Source of the DNA: Falciphora oryzae | Taxonomy: Eukaryota; Ascomycota; Sordariomycetes; Magnaporthales; Magnaporthaceae | Reading direction: 5' to 3' | DNA: 64,000 bases | Assembly: GCA_000733355.1 (NCBI GenBank) | Contig: JNVV01000030.1 | Location: 1-64,000 of the forward strand | In this document: in pieces, positions 33,042 to 43,697 of the stretch | Layout of the letters: every line of letters starts with the position of its first letter | How positions within the stretch are numbered: position 1 is the first letter of the stretch | Program-made: the position numbers and the translations under genes | Notes under the pieces: model-generated | The model's database searches: none | What the model saw: the letters and a program-made list of their open reading frames with translations, nothing else | Told to the model about the DNA's origin: nothing

Positions 33042-35830
33042 TGAACGAAAACGAGGTTATCGTTATCTTTAGTGACGATTCCGACGAGGTTTCCGACGAG
33101 GCTCCCGACGAGGCTCCCAACGAGGCGGTCCTAGCCGCGGCTGGTCCCACGCATTAGAACGGCCTCCCTTAGCACGCCGAGCCTACCGACGCCCTTTTAA
33201 CTTTTTACCCTAATTACGAAGCGTTAGCTAACGCCTTTAACGCCTTTTGTATTTCGCAGGGTATTAAAATTTTTACCGTGCGATTATGGTTAGACTTTTA
33301 AGGCCTTAAAAAGCTCCAATCCGGGTGCCTTTTCCGGCAGCGGCCTACCGGTTGCCGGGCCCTTCGACTTCGCACATAAACCTCCTAAATCACCAACTGC
33401 AAATACGGCTTTCTTTTACAGCGCCTCGCGGCTAACGGAGGGCTTTAGAGCGTTAGGATGTTCGAGTTTACCTACGAGGGCCACGGCCCCCTCCTTGCAA
33501 AAGCTATAACGCCCTCCGTTTGAAAGCGGGCGAGCCAATTCCGCGAAAGGCACTGGGATTATCTCAAGCCGTTGTTTGAAAACGCTACTATCCGTACCCG
33601 ATCGATCCTTAACCTCGCCCGCCGCCGCTTTCCCAAACTCGATTGGGACCTCCCTTCGTTATATAGATATAGGGCGGCCTACCAGAAAGGCACTGTTGAC
33701 GGCTACCGGCTTGCCGCGGCTTTTGTACGTGCTTTGGAAGATCCGGAGGTGGTGTTTAAAGCTTTTAACCCGCCCGATTTCCTTCGTCGAAACCTAGAAA
33801 CAACTACTACCTTTGCCGGCGCCGCTTAAGCTTACGAAAATGCCTTCCCATTCCTTTAAGCCAACCCGCACTGTTTCCAAATCGACGTTACTTACAAAAC
33901 GAACTGCAACAATCTGCATTTTCTAACGGTGGTAATCACTACCAACGAGCGCATAACGGTGCCAGTCTTTTAGGCCCTAATTAACAACGAAACCGAAAAG
34001 ACGTTTGCTTAGGTGTTTGGTAGCTTCCGCGGCTTCCTTACAATAAAAGGGATCCCTCCGCTAAAAGTCGCCCTTACTGATTAAGACGGCTGCATACCGG
34101 CCGCCTTTAAAGCGGCGTTTCTTTTCGCAAAAATGCAGTTGTGCGTATATCATATAAACGCCGACGTCGTGCTTTAAATAAAAAAGAAATGGTGTAAATC
34201 GGCTGCTGCAAAGGCCCTAGAAAGGTCGCCGGATCCAGATTCCCAAAGCGAGGGGGGAGGCGAGGCTAACGAGGCTAACGATCTGCAAGCCCTTAACAAT
34301 AGCCACCAGCATATCCGATCTGCCTAAAGGTTGGATGCCTACCAACACGTCCCTCGCGACGTTCCGCATAACCGGACCGGCTTTTTTACCCTATGGAAGC
34401 ACGTTGTTTATATCCGGGACCGTCGGGCGCATAAAAAGGCTATGGATTAGCTTGTCGGAAAGTTTTTTAAGCAGACGAAGTTGATCAACTACCTGCAATA
34501 ACGCGTTTGGCCTGCCCGACGGCAATAGGCCTGTTGTTATACGAAATACAACCTTAACAGGGGCGCGATTAGCACCGCCGGGATCGAAAGTAACAACGGA
34601 TCTCTTAAAACCTACGAGCTATCCTTTCGCTTAATGTCACACGGAAGAACCTGTGGACTCACCTAATCGGCCCTACAAAAGGTCCGGGAACCGGTATAGG
34701 TGCCCAACGGCCCCGAAGCCCAAAGGCCGAAGGCCGGAGAGGCAGTGTGAATCATGTATTCAATACTTCGCACGGATCACAAGGTGGTTTATATAAACCC
34801 TGCCATCTCCTATGTCCTCCATAAAAGATTCCTTCTTCCTCAAGCATCTCTTGAGCCCATAGAAAGATTATCTGCAATATAGAGATCCTTCTCCAAACCG
34901 TCTTTGACCCCTTGTTACAGATTCCTTCTTCCTCAAGCATCTCTTGAGCCCATAGAAAGATTATCTGCAATATAGAGATCCTTCTCCAAGCCGTCTTTGA
35001 CCCCTTGTTACACTTAACGTTAGCCCAACTTAAGCAGGCCACTCGCACGCAAACGAGGCACAAAATCACGGCTTTTACAAAGCGCCAACAGAGGTCCTTA
35101 GATCGCGTTAGGTGGGATTTTGCCGGCCGTTCGTGGGCAGGAGATCTCTCTTTGCGAGCCTCGTTGTGGTGCTTTACCCTTTTCGAGCAAATTAACCGCC
35201 TCGCCCTTTCAACGATCCCTTTCCGCTTGCACCCGCACGGCCTAAATATCGGCCCTTGCGCTGGCTTTACGCGTGCACAATACGGCCTGCCTTGTCCCCA
35301 TGAGCTTATTGCCTTCTACGAAGCTTAACGCCGTAATCCGAACGTCCCTGGCCTACAAATTAGCGCTGTAAATAACTTTTGGCTGCACCTTAATAATCAC
35401 TTTGTAACGGATCCCTTATCACGAGTTACAAAGCCAGTTGGAACCAGGAAAGGCCGGCTTTTAGGCGCCGGCCCCTTTGGTAACGAGGCGCCGGCGGTAC
35501 GGCCTCAAGGGCGGGCCCGCACGGGTATCCCGGCCGGTGCCAGGCGGGATTACTCCCAAAACGATTTGGGCGCTTCCCTGCAGGCACGGGACGAATTTGA
35601 CGCCGGCGGGGGTCCTGTAGTTACCCTCGGCACCTCCCTACCTTTAACGCCGGCCTCAACGCCGGCTCGAGAGGTAGCTTCGTTTTTAGCTTCGTTTTTA
35701 AAGGAGTTTGTTGATCCCTTTGCGAGTCCTTAGGCCTCGCTGCACCCCTAGATATACGGCTTTAACGCTATGCCTTTAAATTTGTTTCCCTATATTGCAA
35801 CGGTTCAACACCACGTTTTTTTACTTTTGC
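33042..35830 (+). pseudogene. MULE transposase (Hop-like), RIP-inactivated and split by a solo LTR
   Basis: The frame opens at ATG 33,042 with an acidic N-terminus, followed by a FAR1-like N-terminal domain (FYPNYEALANAFNAFC, about 33,205-33,260). The MULE catalytic domain occupies about 33,870-34,190, with FQIDVTYKTN, then LTD and MQLCVYH, matching the DDE-type signature D...D...CxxH. A SWIM-like end (CAGF...GLPCPHELIAFYE) lies at 35,255-35,325. Stops are nearly all TAG at positions where Trp is expected (for example VF*ALIN and FA*VFGSF), i.e. TGG to TAG. The B solo LTR at 34,635-35,012 cuts the gene; without it and one CTTAA the frame continues SFRL/TLAQLKQ. Confidence 0.85.
34635..35012 (+). 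repeat. Solo LTR of family B in MULE, with 93-bp internal tandem duplication
   Basis: TGTCAC...GTTACA flanked by CTTAA at 34,630-34,634 and 35,013-35,017. The last third is present twice: 34,826-34,918 and 34,919-35,011, differing at about one base. Without the duplication the length is about 285 bp, close to the other B LTRs. Confidence 0.93.
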
Positions 35831-36003
35831 TTATATATTGCACGTGGCGATAGCTTTTATTTACTTTATTTACTTCCCTTTTGCCATAACGTATCTGCCC
35901 CCCTCCGTGCATTGAAGCCCATATTCGTTTGGGTGCGTGCGCCACCAAAAGGTCCATGCGGCCCGATATCGGTGCGGGGGTGGGTGAACGAGCAAAAAGG
36001 GAG

Positions 36004-36711
36004 TGTGGCCCGGAAGAGCCTCAAAAATTAATGAATACGAGGAAGGTGACTTGGCGATGGGGACGCGGGTCAACGAGCTATAACACGCCGAGAGCTGACA
36101 TCCTTGCCGCGCATCACATTGCCCACACCCGCGTATTCGACAAAAGGTGGTAACCTCGCTGTTTTTTTATCCAAGTCTAGATAATAATTACCCTTCTATT
36201 CTAACTGGTGCTGCGCCTCAGTAAGCACACAAACGCCACTCGCGTACGCGCCGTTTTTATATGTACTATTTCTCAGCTGGAGCCGATGCTTGTTCAGTGG
36301 CAATCTTGTCATTTTCAAATCCTCCCTCTCACGCCAAGACCGGCGCCCTCCCCGGCGATCGCCAGCCAGGGAGAATCTTATCCTGTCACCTTGTCCTGTG
36401 AAGCCGAGCCTGACGAATTGCTGCCGCCGGTCAGGCGTCGCATGACGCAAAGATGGCGGGTGTGCTTGGCAGTGCAGTCGTCTTGCTCGAAGCAGCACCA
36501 TGGCACAGGCATAACGCGCCGACCGACTATCCGGTCTGGACGGGGAGGGAGGAACGAAGCCAGCCAGGCGCTGTGCCTCTCGCGGACTTCCGCCGGGATC
36601 ATGCCCACCCCTGACCATCCCCGGGGTTGCGGCCCGTTGCCACACAGCTCGCAGTGGATGCGATAGCGCTCCTCCGGTTGTGTTGCTTGCATCAACCGTC
36701 GCCATCACACA
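36004..36711. other. Transition zone between repeat compartment and gene-rich compartment
   Basis: No convincing gene. Composition changes from the A+T-richer repeat side to G+C-rich DNA. Bases 36,200-36,711 are probably the 3' UTR and downstream region of the minus-strand MFS gene; frames there lack family resemblance. Confidence 0.5.
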
Positions 36712-38786
36712 TTAAGGAGTGGGGCCAGCCTCTTCATTAGCAGATTCGTGTGCCTCGCCCTCATCTTCACCTACCCAATCCACACTTTCCAAGCCCTCCC
36801 CTCGGATGGTGAGGCTGCCGATCCAGCCTAGCAATGCGATCCCTCCAAAGAGACCCCAGCCCAGCAGCTCGCCACGCGGGCGAACCTGACTGGCGAGAGT
36901 AAAAAGACCCCCAGAGAGGAAAGGACCGATGCTTCGCCCGGCGGCCGAAAGCGTCTGGGCGATCCCGTTCAGCGTGCCTAGTGTCTCGTGCGAGGGGGCC
37001 GAGTTGTTGATCTGCAAGAGAATCTGTGTGTTAGCGGACCGCGGGAAGCAGGACCCAATATGAACAGACCAGAGACCTGTCTACTCACTAAAAGCATGAC
37101 GCTGGAAAGCCCTCCGACGGCGCAGATGCTCTTCACAACAAGAACAATGCCCAGCTCCGTGTACAGCCAGGCTTTGCCGGTTCCCAGGCCAAACGGAGGC
37201 TCGTCCCCATCGCTCCCTATCCAGGGCATCAGGGCCATGCTGACGGCCAGTCCGAGGAGCGCAAACTGGTAGGTCCGAAGGTTGCCTATGCGGGCTTTCA
37301 GCAGCTGGAACAGAGAAACCTGGAACAGAGAAACCTGGAACAGTATGGTGGCCAGACCAGCGAACGAAAGCAGTAGCCCGATGGTTTCCGGCGAGAGCCC
37401 GCGTCCAGCGGGCCCAGGAGCGGAGGCGAATATGGGGTACAGGCTGTTGAAGGAGATATTTGCGAGCTGGAAGACGAGGTAGGTGGCCAGCACGATCATG
37501 GTGCGGTGGTTGAGCAGCTGTCGGAAGACGGAACGCTGCCTCGAAGTCGAGTGCTTATCGTCGTCGTCGATGGCGGATGCGTCAGTCGCCGTCCGTGCGT
37601 GCCCACGTGGAGAGCCGAATGGAGTCTGCTCTTCACTGCTTCCCCCAGGAGCGTCCAGCGGGGTGAGCGGATCGATGTCGTCGTCAAGGTCGTCGTCGTA
37701 CTCGTCAGGGCCAGCCTGGCGTCGGCTCGCGCTCGTCGGCCACCTCGTGCTCCAGGACCCCATACGCTCACGCGGGTTCTCTTGCCCACCCCAAAGGCGA
37801 GCAGCCACGGCGCGGGCCCAGGCAAAGCCGGGCAAGTCGCCCTTACGGTCCACCTCGTCCATGGTCTCCTCGAACCAGACGGCCAGCACGACGACGGCCG
37901 AGACCAGCAGGGCAGCAGACGCCACATTGGGGAGCAGGAAGGGGTATGCATAGGCTAGCAGGCCGGCGCCGTCGGGAACGAGTAGGCCACCTAGGGCGGG
38001 CCCCGTGATGCCGCCAATGCTATACACGACGGGAAGCCAGGTGAAGGCGCGGCTCTGGTTGGAGCGGTCCGTCAGCTCGCCAAGGCAAGTAGGCACGACG
38101 GCGGCGTTGCCGTTCAGCAGGCCCATGGCGACGTGCACGACGACCATGTGCCAGTATCGGGTGCAGAAGCCGAACAGGGCGAAGCAGACGGCGAGCAGGG
38201 CGGACCCCAGCAGCAGCACGGGCTTGCGACCGACGCGGTCGCATACGGCGCCCCACATCAGGTTGGTGGCCAGCTGGGCGAGGGCAAAGGCCGAGGCCAG
38301 CAGGCCGACGTACAGCCCCGTCTGGGCCTCGGGGATCTCGTCCATGGCGCGGACCATGGTAGGCAGGTAGGGCGAGATGGAGTTGAGCGCCGTCTGCTCG
38401 GCCAGGCTGAGCAGGGCCAGCAGGGCAAGCTGTCGGAGGGGGAGGGGCGTCGGGTCGTGGGGGCTGGCGGCGTGGTCAGGCTCGTCGTAGGAGAGGGCGT
38501 CGCTGGCGTCAGAGCCCATGGCCTCATCGAACGAGCGGTTGGGGTCGCCGGGGGTCTTGGGCGGGGCGGTTGGGAAGGTCTGGTAGCCCGAGCTGCGGCG
38601 CAGGCTGGCGGCCAGCGAGGAGCGGCGGCGCGACCCCCAGAAGCCGCCATCGTCATAGGAGCTGAGCGAAGGGAACGGCGAGCCGGCGTGGAAGGAGCCT
38701 GAGGCCAGGCGAAGCGAGGGTCGAGACGGGGAGGAGGCGGCGGGTGTCGAGGCGGCCGCGGCCCCGATAAGGTTGGGGTGCACCAT
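36712..38786 (-). CDS. MFS transporter (DHA1/ZIFL-type), two exons
   Basis: Exon 1 is 37,089-38,786 and exon 2 36,712-37,011; the 77-bp intron has GTGAGT and TTGCAG, and joining gives 665 aa (LL/INNSAPSHETLGTLNG). A long Ser/Pro-rich cytosolic N-terminus (about 140 aa) precedes twelve predicted membrane segments. Motif A is present as WGAVCDRVGRKPVLL, and a long acidic cytosolic loop (DDDLDDDIDPLTPLD) separates the two halves. This pattern fits fungal DHA1 transporters related to zinc-induced-facilitator-like proteins; the substrate is unknown. I chose the ATG at 38,786 because the frame upstream (to 39,023) lacks family resemblance. Oddity: a 15-bp tandem duplication gives FQVSLFQVSLFQ in a membrane segment near 37,310-37,340. 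Confidence 0.88.
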
Positions 38787-39625
38787 CTCAGGGAGGCTCA
38801 GCAGCGGGTGCCGGCCGGGGATGGATTGGGAATCGCGTCGGCGGTCGCGGCTATCATGTACGAGGCCAATTGGCAGCTGGTTCGAGGGACGAGACGCGCT
38901 GGTGTATTTGGTCGAGACTGGACGAGGCAATTTCAGGAGCCCATCGGTCGCGTTGCAACGGCGCTGGAGCGTGTTGCAGGATTTTCGCCGAGGTGCGGGG
39001 GCTTCAGTGGGCTGGTGGTGCATGTGTCTGCTGCCTGCAGCGCAACGACGTCAACGAAGAGAGCGGGCTGATCGACACTGATCACGACAGGACGAGACGC
39101 TAGCAGAGGCCATAAATAAATGTCGACACGCCAACGGTCCCGGGGATTTATCGGGGGCAAGGGGCGACAGAGCTGCATGCATTTCTGCAGGCCGCGCACG
39201 ATCGAGTCTCGGCTTTTGTGGTGCATTATTTGATTCTGTTCTGTGCTGCGTTGCAGCGTGCAGTCGGTGATGCTGGTCGTTGCGCACCATGTCGCCATCT
39301 GGACCCCGCTAAAATTGGGTGCTGGTGGGCCGCCTCGGCCGAATGTTTCAGTGGGAATGGCCAGAACGTCGGCCCTGGGGTCCATGTCACCAATCGACGC
39401 CATGTGCGATGCCTTGTGCCAGTTCGTGGCAATTTCCATTCCCTATCCCTATGTTTCTTTTTTCCCGTCTGCCCGTTGCTGCTGCAGCGAGACCGACAAA
39501 GTCTGGGAATGATATCCATTTACCGGTTGGAACTGCTCTTTACCACTTCCACTATTCCACCCTGTTCCTGCCACCCATCCGTCGGGTCTCCCTTGGTTTG
39601 ATGCCGGTTCTCGAATCCCGCTCAT
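38787..39625. other. Intergenic: MFS promoter and downstream region of the SRPBCC gene
   Basis: No supported gene. Holds the upstream region of the minus-strand MFS transporter (next to 38,786) and the 3' side of the SRPBCC gene. Confidence 0.5.
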
Positions 39626-40271
39626 CTACTGCTTGGCCACCGCGGCAGCAAGGTCGGCGAGAGCCTCGCGGCGCTTGAACTTGGCATCCTCAATGACTCC
39701 TGTGGTTTTGTGTCCGTGTTAGAAACCATCCAAAATCTCGCCTACTGCTGTCGCTGTCTTGGCTGGGGTTCCACGGCCTGTCTTGGGTCGGGCCTGGAAC
39801 CACTACTTACCAGCATCGGCATCGCTCGAGAACTGGCCGCTCCACTGCACGAACGTGTGGCCCTCGTGCTTGCCCGACGTGATGGGGAAGAGGCGCACGG
39901 TGCTGAGGACCGATGTGTACGACAGCTCGGGCGACGCCGTGATGACCGAGTAGGTGATGTAGTGGTTGATGGTCTGTTCTCGTTATCGCACCAGTCAGTC
40001 AGGGTGGCTGCCTACCCACTCAGTCGCGAAGACTTGGAGGCCTGCCTACCGAGTGCTCCTCCTGCTTGACCTCGAGGACGGTGCCGTCCTTGAACGTCCA
40101 CTTGACCAGGTCCGTGTCGGGCGACGCGCCCTTGACCCGCTCGCTCTTGTCGAGCTTGCTCCAGAACTTGCTGAAGTCCTGCAGCTTGATCAGGTGCCAA
40201 ACCTGGGCGAGCGGCGCGTCGATGACGGCCGACTCGACGACGCTGGCGGCGGTGGGGATCTGGGAGGCCAT
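39626..40271 (-). CDS. Small SRPBCC (START/Bet v1-like) protein, three exons
   Basis: Exons 40,050-40,271, 39,811-39,973 and 39,626-39,699 join cleanly to 152 aa. The introns have GTAGGC..ACAG and GTAAGT..ACAG ends and the phases close (74 codons in exon 1; a split Gly codon between exons 2 and 3). The protein starts MASQIPTAASVVESAVIDAP with the pattern of polyketide-cyclase/dehydrase-type SRPBCC proteins (APLAQVWHLIKLQDFSKFW, then VGSxR-like strands and a long C-terminal helix KFKRREALADLAAAVAKQ). The fold binds hydrophobic ligands; no catalytic residues can be assigned. No signal peptide, so cytosolic. Confidence 0.85.
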
Positions 40272-40671
40272 TTTGGCGTTGTCGGGTTGTGCCCTGGTAG
40301 TAGTTGTCGAGATGTTTCTTGTCCGTAGCTGTCACTGCGAATGATCTGGTGATTCGTTTGTTGGTGATGGGATCAAGATATTTGCTGTGCACTTGCTCTA
40401 CCAGGAAGTCTTGCCTAGCATCGTTTGCTCTTTTCCTTTCCAGCCCAGCCTGCCCGCACTTGCATGATGACGTCGGTCTGCACTCAGGCAGGTGGGGACG
40501 CCACCCTGATGGCACAAACGGACCTGCCGAGTGTGGGGTGGCAGCGACAGGCTAGGCGGTCTCTCACAGGCGGACATCCAAGAAAGCACACCTAGGAGTT
40601 CGAGAATCGAGTAGGTCAAGTCTAAACGGCTAAAGCGGTATGGCATCCAAAACATAGCAACTCCCATCCCA
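40272..40671. other. Intergenic
   Basis: 400 bp between two minus-strand genes: upstream region of the SRPBCC gene and 3' region of the SDR gene. Nothing else recognised. Confidence 0.5.
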
Positions 40672-41454
40672 TCACACTAGCAACGCCCCGCCGTCAGTCC
40701 CAGCGACGCTCCCCGTCGCGTTCCCGTCCTTCATCAGCCACAGGTACGCCTCGGCCACGTCCTCGGCCTGCGCCACCTTGCCCGTGAGCACCGTAGCCTC
40801 GGTAGCCTCGAACACACGCCTCTTCGCCTCCTCGCCCATGCCATCCCACAGCCCCGTGTCCACCAGGCCGGCCCGTACCATGTTGACGCGGACGGGCGCC
40901 ATCTCGAGCGCGAGCGCCCGCGTCAGCGACTGCACCGCGCCCCCCAGGAACGACGACGTCGCGAACCCCTTCAGCGGCCGCTCCGAGAGCGTGCCGCCCG
41001 TGAGCGTCAGGCTGGAGTCGCGGGTCGGGGGCAGGTGCCGCGCCGCCACCTTTGCAGCAACCAGCTTGGCGACGATCTGCAGCTGGACCGCGTCGTGCGC
41101 CAGCGCGGCCGTCAGCTCGGCCAACGGCGTCGTGGTGATGTTGGCGCCGGCCGTGACGACGACATGGTCCACCGGGCCGCCGGCCAGCTTGACCGACTGG
41201 AAGAGCTGTTCCAGGTCCGCCTCGACGGTGCTGCCGTTGGAGAGGTCGCACGCGATGGCCGAGACGCGCTGGGCGTCAGCGCCTGTTGAGGACTGCAGCT
41301 CAGACGTTGCCGAGGCTAGTCGAGCCTCTGACGACGACGAGATGGTGACGCGGGCGCCAGCCTCGAGCGCCGCAGCTGCGACGGCCTTGCCGATCCCGGC
41401 AGAACCGCCGATGACGAGGACGTGCTTGCCCTCAAGCTTGTTGTGCTTGACCAT
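40672..41454 (-). CDS. Short-chain dehydrogenase/reductase family protein, atypical active site
   Basis: A 260-aa intronless frame. The N-terminal Rossmann signature is VIGGSAGIGKAVAAAALEAG (TGxxxGxG type), followed by ACDLSN (the DxxN/D step) and VVTAGAN in place of NNAG. The Ser strand is SLTLTGG, but where classical SDRs have YxxxK the sequence reads SSFLGGAVQSLTRALALE, so the catalytic Tyr and Lys are both absent. The later helix and RVNMVRAGLVDT segment are typical. It may bind a nucleotide without classical oxidoreductase chemistry, or use another residue. Neighbours are unrelated housekeeping-type genes. Confidence 0.85.
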   Translation of the reverse strand: MVKHNKLEGKHVLVIGGSAGIGKAVAAAALEAGARVTISSSSEARLASATSELQSSTGADAQRVSAIACDLSNGSTVEADLEQLFQSVKLAGGPVDHVVVTAGANITTTPLAELTAALAHDAVQLQIVAKLVAAKVAARHLPPTRDSSLTLTGGTLSERPLKGFATSSFLGGAVQSLTRALALEMAPVRVNMVRAGLVDTGLWDGMGEEAKRRVFEATEATVLTGKVAQAEDVAEAYLWLMKDGNATGSVAGTDGGALLV

Positions 41455-42107
41455 ATTGGAGGTGGTAGGTATCGCGTATCTGAGCGATGTGTTTGCAAGT
41501 CTGTGGAGTTTGGACGAAGTTGAAGACGATGTCCGTCAAGATATGGCCAGCCTCCAACGCTACCGACCCAAGTATTTATACACCTGCCATGCGTGATTTG
41601 GTTCCTTCTAGTATGCGAGGTCCAGATCTAGGTCCCTCGCAATCTCCGTAAGTGATGTTCTTGCGATACATGTGTTTCAGCTGCGCTGCTCGCCAAAAAG
41701 AATGTACATGAAAGTCCTGGGCCACATGGCATTCAACGGCCGGCACCGGAGCATTCTTTAAATCCGCTTTGCAGCGCTAGATGATGATTAGTTGAGATCC
41801 GTTCTGACGCCATCACAAAACCGAATTCGTGGCGCGAATGCATCACAACGAGGATGGATAGCCAGGGCTTGAGGGCGGTGCAGTTGGCTCGCCAGTTACT
41901 CAGCACCCATTGCTCGAGTTATGTCCCCTCCGCACCCGGCTACGTTACTAAGGCCTTGATTCCGATGCGAACCGCAAGGGTGGGAGATGTGGCGGGGCCG
42001 CGTCCAAATCGAGAATGTCGGGGCTAACGGATCTAAGCCGGCTATTGCAAAAGCCGCACGCGCCGACCCTCGTCCGTCAATGGGTGGCATAGCAGATGCA
42101 TAAAATA
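41455..42107. other. Intergenic
   Basis: 653 bp with the promoter of the SDR gene on its left side and the 3' flank of the acyltransferase gene on its right side. No RNA gene or repeat recognised. Confidence 0.5.
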
Positions 42108-43697
42108 TCATTCAAGAAAGTTCTTCACGCTCCCTCCGATATTCTTCAGGTCCAGCAGGAAGGTGTCGTGCCCAAACATGCTCTGCTCCTCGCTCAGCTC
42201 GACGTGCGTGACGCGGCGGTTTCCCACCAGCCGCAGCGTGTCGGCCACCTCGCGCTGCTGCCAGGCCGGGAACAGGATATCGCTGGCTACGCCCATAACT
42301 AGCGTTGGCGTATCTCTGAGCACAGAAAGGCCTTTGACCAGGTCTGCTGGTGGCTGTGGTGAAGTTGGGGCTGCCGAGCCCAACCCGCCCGACGGAATCG
42401 TTTCCGCGCCTGCCGATTCCTCCTGTTCCTGATACGGGGTGTCGGGCAGCGTCAGACTGCAGGCCGCCATCTCGGCAGGCGACGCCTGCTCGCCTGACGT
42501 CAGACGCCGCTCGCGCTCCGCTCTCCTGGCAGCGGCAGCAGCCTGTGTCTCGGCGCCCAGGTCGAACAGGTCCATGGCCTTGCTGACGTACAGGAGACTG
42601 TTCGGGTCATAGGTCAGGCAGAACTTCTCGCCGGCGTGGTCGAGGTAGGTCTCGATCAGGAAGTCTGGACACAGCGCCGGCGGCTTGGTCGGGTCGGCGC
42701 GGCGGCGGCCGAAGCGCTGCTCCCACTCGGGACCAGACCTGTAGGTGACGGTGGCAATCTCGCGGGCCAACTTCATGCCGGCGTGGGGCGGGACGCGGGC
42801 GCCATCGTAGTAGAAACCGCGGTTCCAGTTGGGGTCCATCATCAGCACCTGGCGCTGCGTGTGGCGCATAGCGATGCTGTAAGGGTGACTGCGGGCGCAG
42901 CCGCTGATGCTGACAACGCGACCGACGCGGGCGTGAAACAAAGTGGCAGCGGCCAGCGACTGCATGCCGCCCATGGAGGAGCCGACGGACGCGTGCAGGC
43001 GGTCGATGCCCAGCGAGTCGAGCAGGCGGAACTGGGCGCGCACCATGTCCTCGAGAGTCAGGATCGGGAAGCGGGTAGCGTAGCGGGCGCCGTCCGCTGG
43101 GTCGACGCTGGAGGGCCCCGTGGAGCCATAGCAGCCGCCGATGACGTTGGTGCAGATGACAAAGTGCTTGTCGGTGTCGAGGGCGCGGCCGGGGCCGATG
43201 AAGCGCTCCCACCAGCCGGGCTGCGGGTTGGCCTCGGTCGACTTGGCGTGCGACGAGGCCGAGAGCCCCGTGTGGAGGAGGATGGCGTTGGAGTGGTCGG
43301 CGTTGAGGGCGCCCCAGGTCTCGTAGGCGATGTGGAACTCGGGGAGGATGCCGCCCCAGTCGAGCAGCAGCGGGTCGCGGCAGTGGTAGTCGAGGGTCGC
43401 GCCGGCCGTGTACGAGGGCTCGGGCCCCGTCGAGTCGGATCGGCCGGTCGAGGCAGAGCGCGCGGCGGCCTCGCTAAGCTTGGCCGAGCGGCTTTCGAGG
43501 GCGTCGAGGCAGGGGAATGCCATGGCCGGGTTGGAGGCGCTGCTGCTCCATCGTGCGGGCTGGGGGTGGATCTGCCTGCGCGGCGGCTGGCAGGACTCGA
43601 GGGTTGCTGCAAGGGGGCGGCGACTGGCTCGAGGGGCAGGAGAAAAGGGGCGGCCGACTTGCCCGAGTCGGGCGCCGAGGCATCGCTGGGCCTTCAT
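42108..43697 (-). CDS. cysA: Serine O-acetyl/succinyltransferase, CysA/Cys2-like, alpha/beta-hydrolase (MetX) family
   Basis: 529 aa, intronless. The first about 60 residues are rich in Arg, Ser, Ala and Pro and poor in acidic residues, fitting a mitochondrial presequence. The core has [26 protein letters not shown] and the nucleophile elbow GSSMGGMQ (Ser about 241). The likely triad is completed by Asp about 473 ([11 protein letters not shown]) and His about 510 (GHDTFLLD). A low-complexity insert (about residues 385-445, Ala/Arg/Glu then Pro/Ser/Gly-rich) lies before the C-terminal part, as in fungal Cys2/CysA. The family resembles homoserine O-acetyltransferase, but fungal members of this subgroup acylate L-serine for cysteine synthesis. 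Substrate choice is inferred from subgroup motifs, not proven. Confidence 0.83.
   Translation of the reverse strand: MKAQRCLGARLGQVGRPFSPAPRASRRPLAATLESCQPPRRQIHPQPARWSSSASNPAMAFPCLDALESRSAKLSEAAARSASTGRSDSTGPEPSYTAGATLDYHCRDPLLLDWGGILPEFHIAYETWGALNADHSNAILLHTGLSASSHAKSTEANPQPGWWERFIGPGRALDTDKHFVICTNVIGGCYGSTGPSSVDPADGARYATRFPILTLEDMVRAQFRLLDSLGIDRLHASVGSSMGGMQSLAAATLFHARVGRVVSISGCARSHPYSIAMRHTQRQVLMMDPNWNRGFYYDGARVPPHAGMKLAREIATVTYRSGPEWEQRFGRRRADPTKPPALCPDFLIETYLDHAGEKFCLTYDPNSLLYVSKAMDLFDLGAETQAAAAARRAERERRLTSGEQASPAEMAACSLTLPDTPYQEQEESAGAETIPSGGLGSAAPTSPQPPADLVKGLSVLRDTPTLVMGVASDILFPAWQQREVADTLRLVGNRRVTHVELSEEQSMFGHDTFLLDLKNIGGSVKNFLE

Larger units (their letters stand above)
32885..36003 (+). 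mobile_element. Mutator-like (MULE) DNA transposon
   Basis: Perfect 26-bp terminal inverted repeats lie at 32,885-32,910 (starting CTCCCTTTTTGCTCG) and 35,978-36,003; less perfect similarity extends inward. The interior encodes a MULE transposase. Removing the B solo LTR with one target repeat leaves about 2.7 kb. No 8-11-bp target duplication is visible: the left flank is the (CT)n tract and the right flank is TGTGGCCCG, so either microsatellite slippage or a rearrangement has hidden it. Confidence 0.85.

Noticed and set aside
36196..36708. 170-codon minus-strand frame downstream of the MFS gene
   Set aside because: No family resemblance and no splice evidence; probably 3' UTR and spacer.
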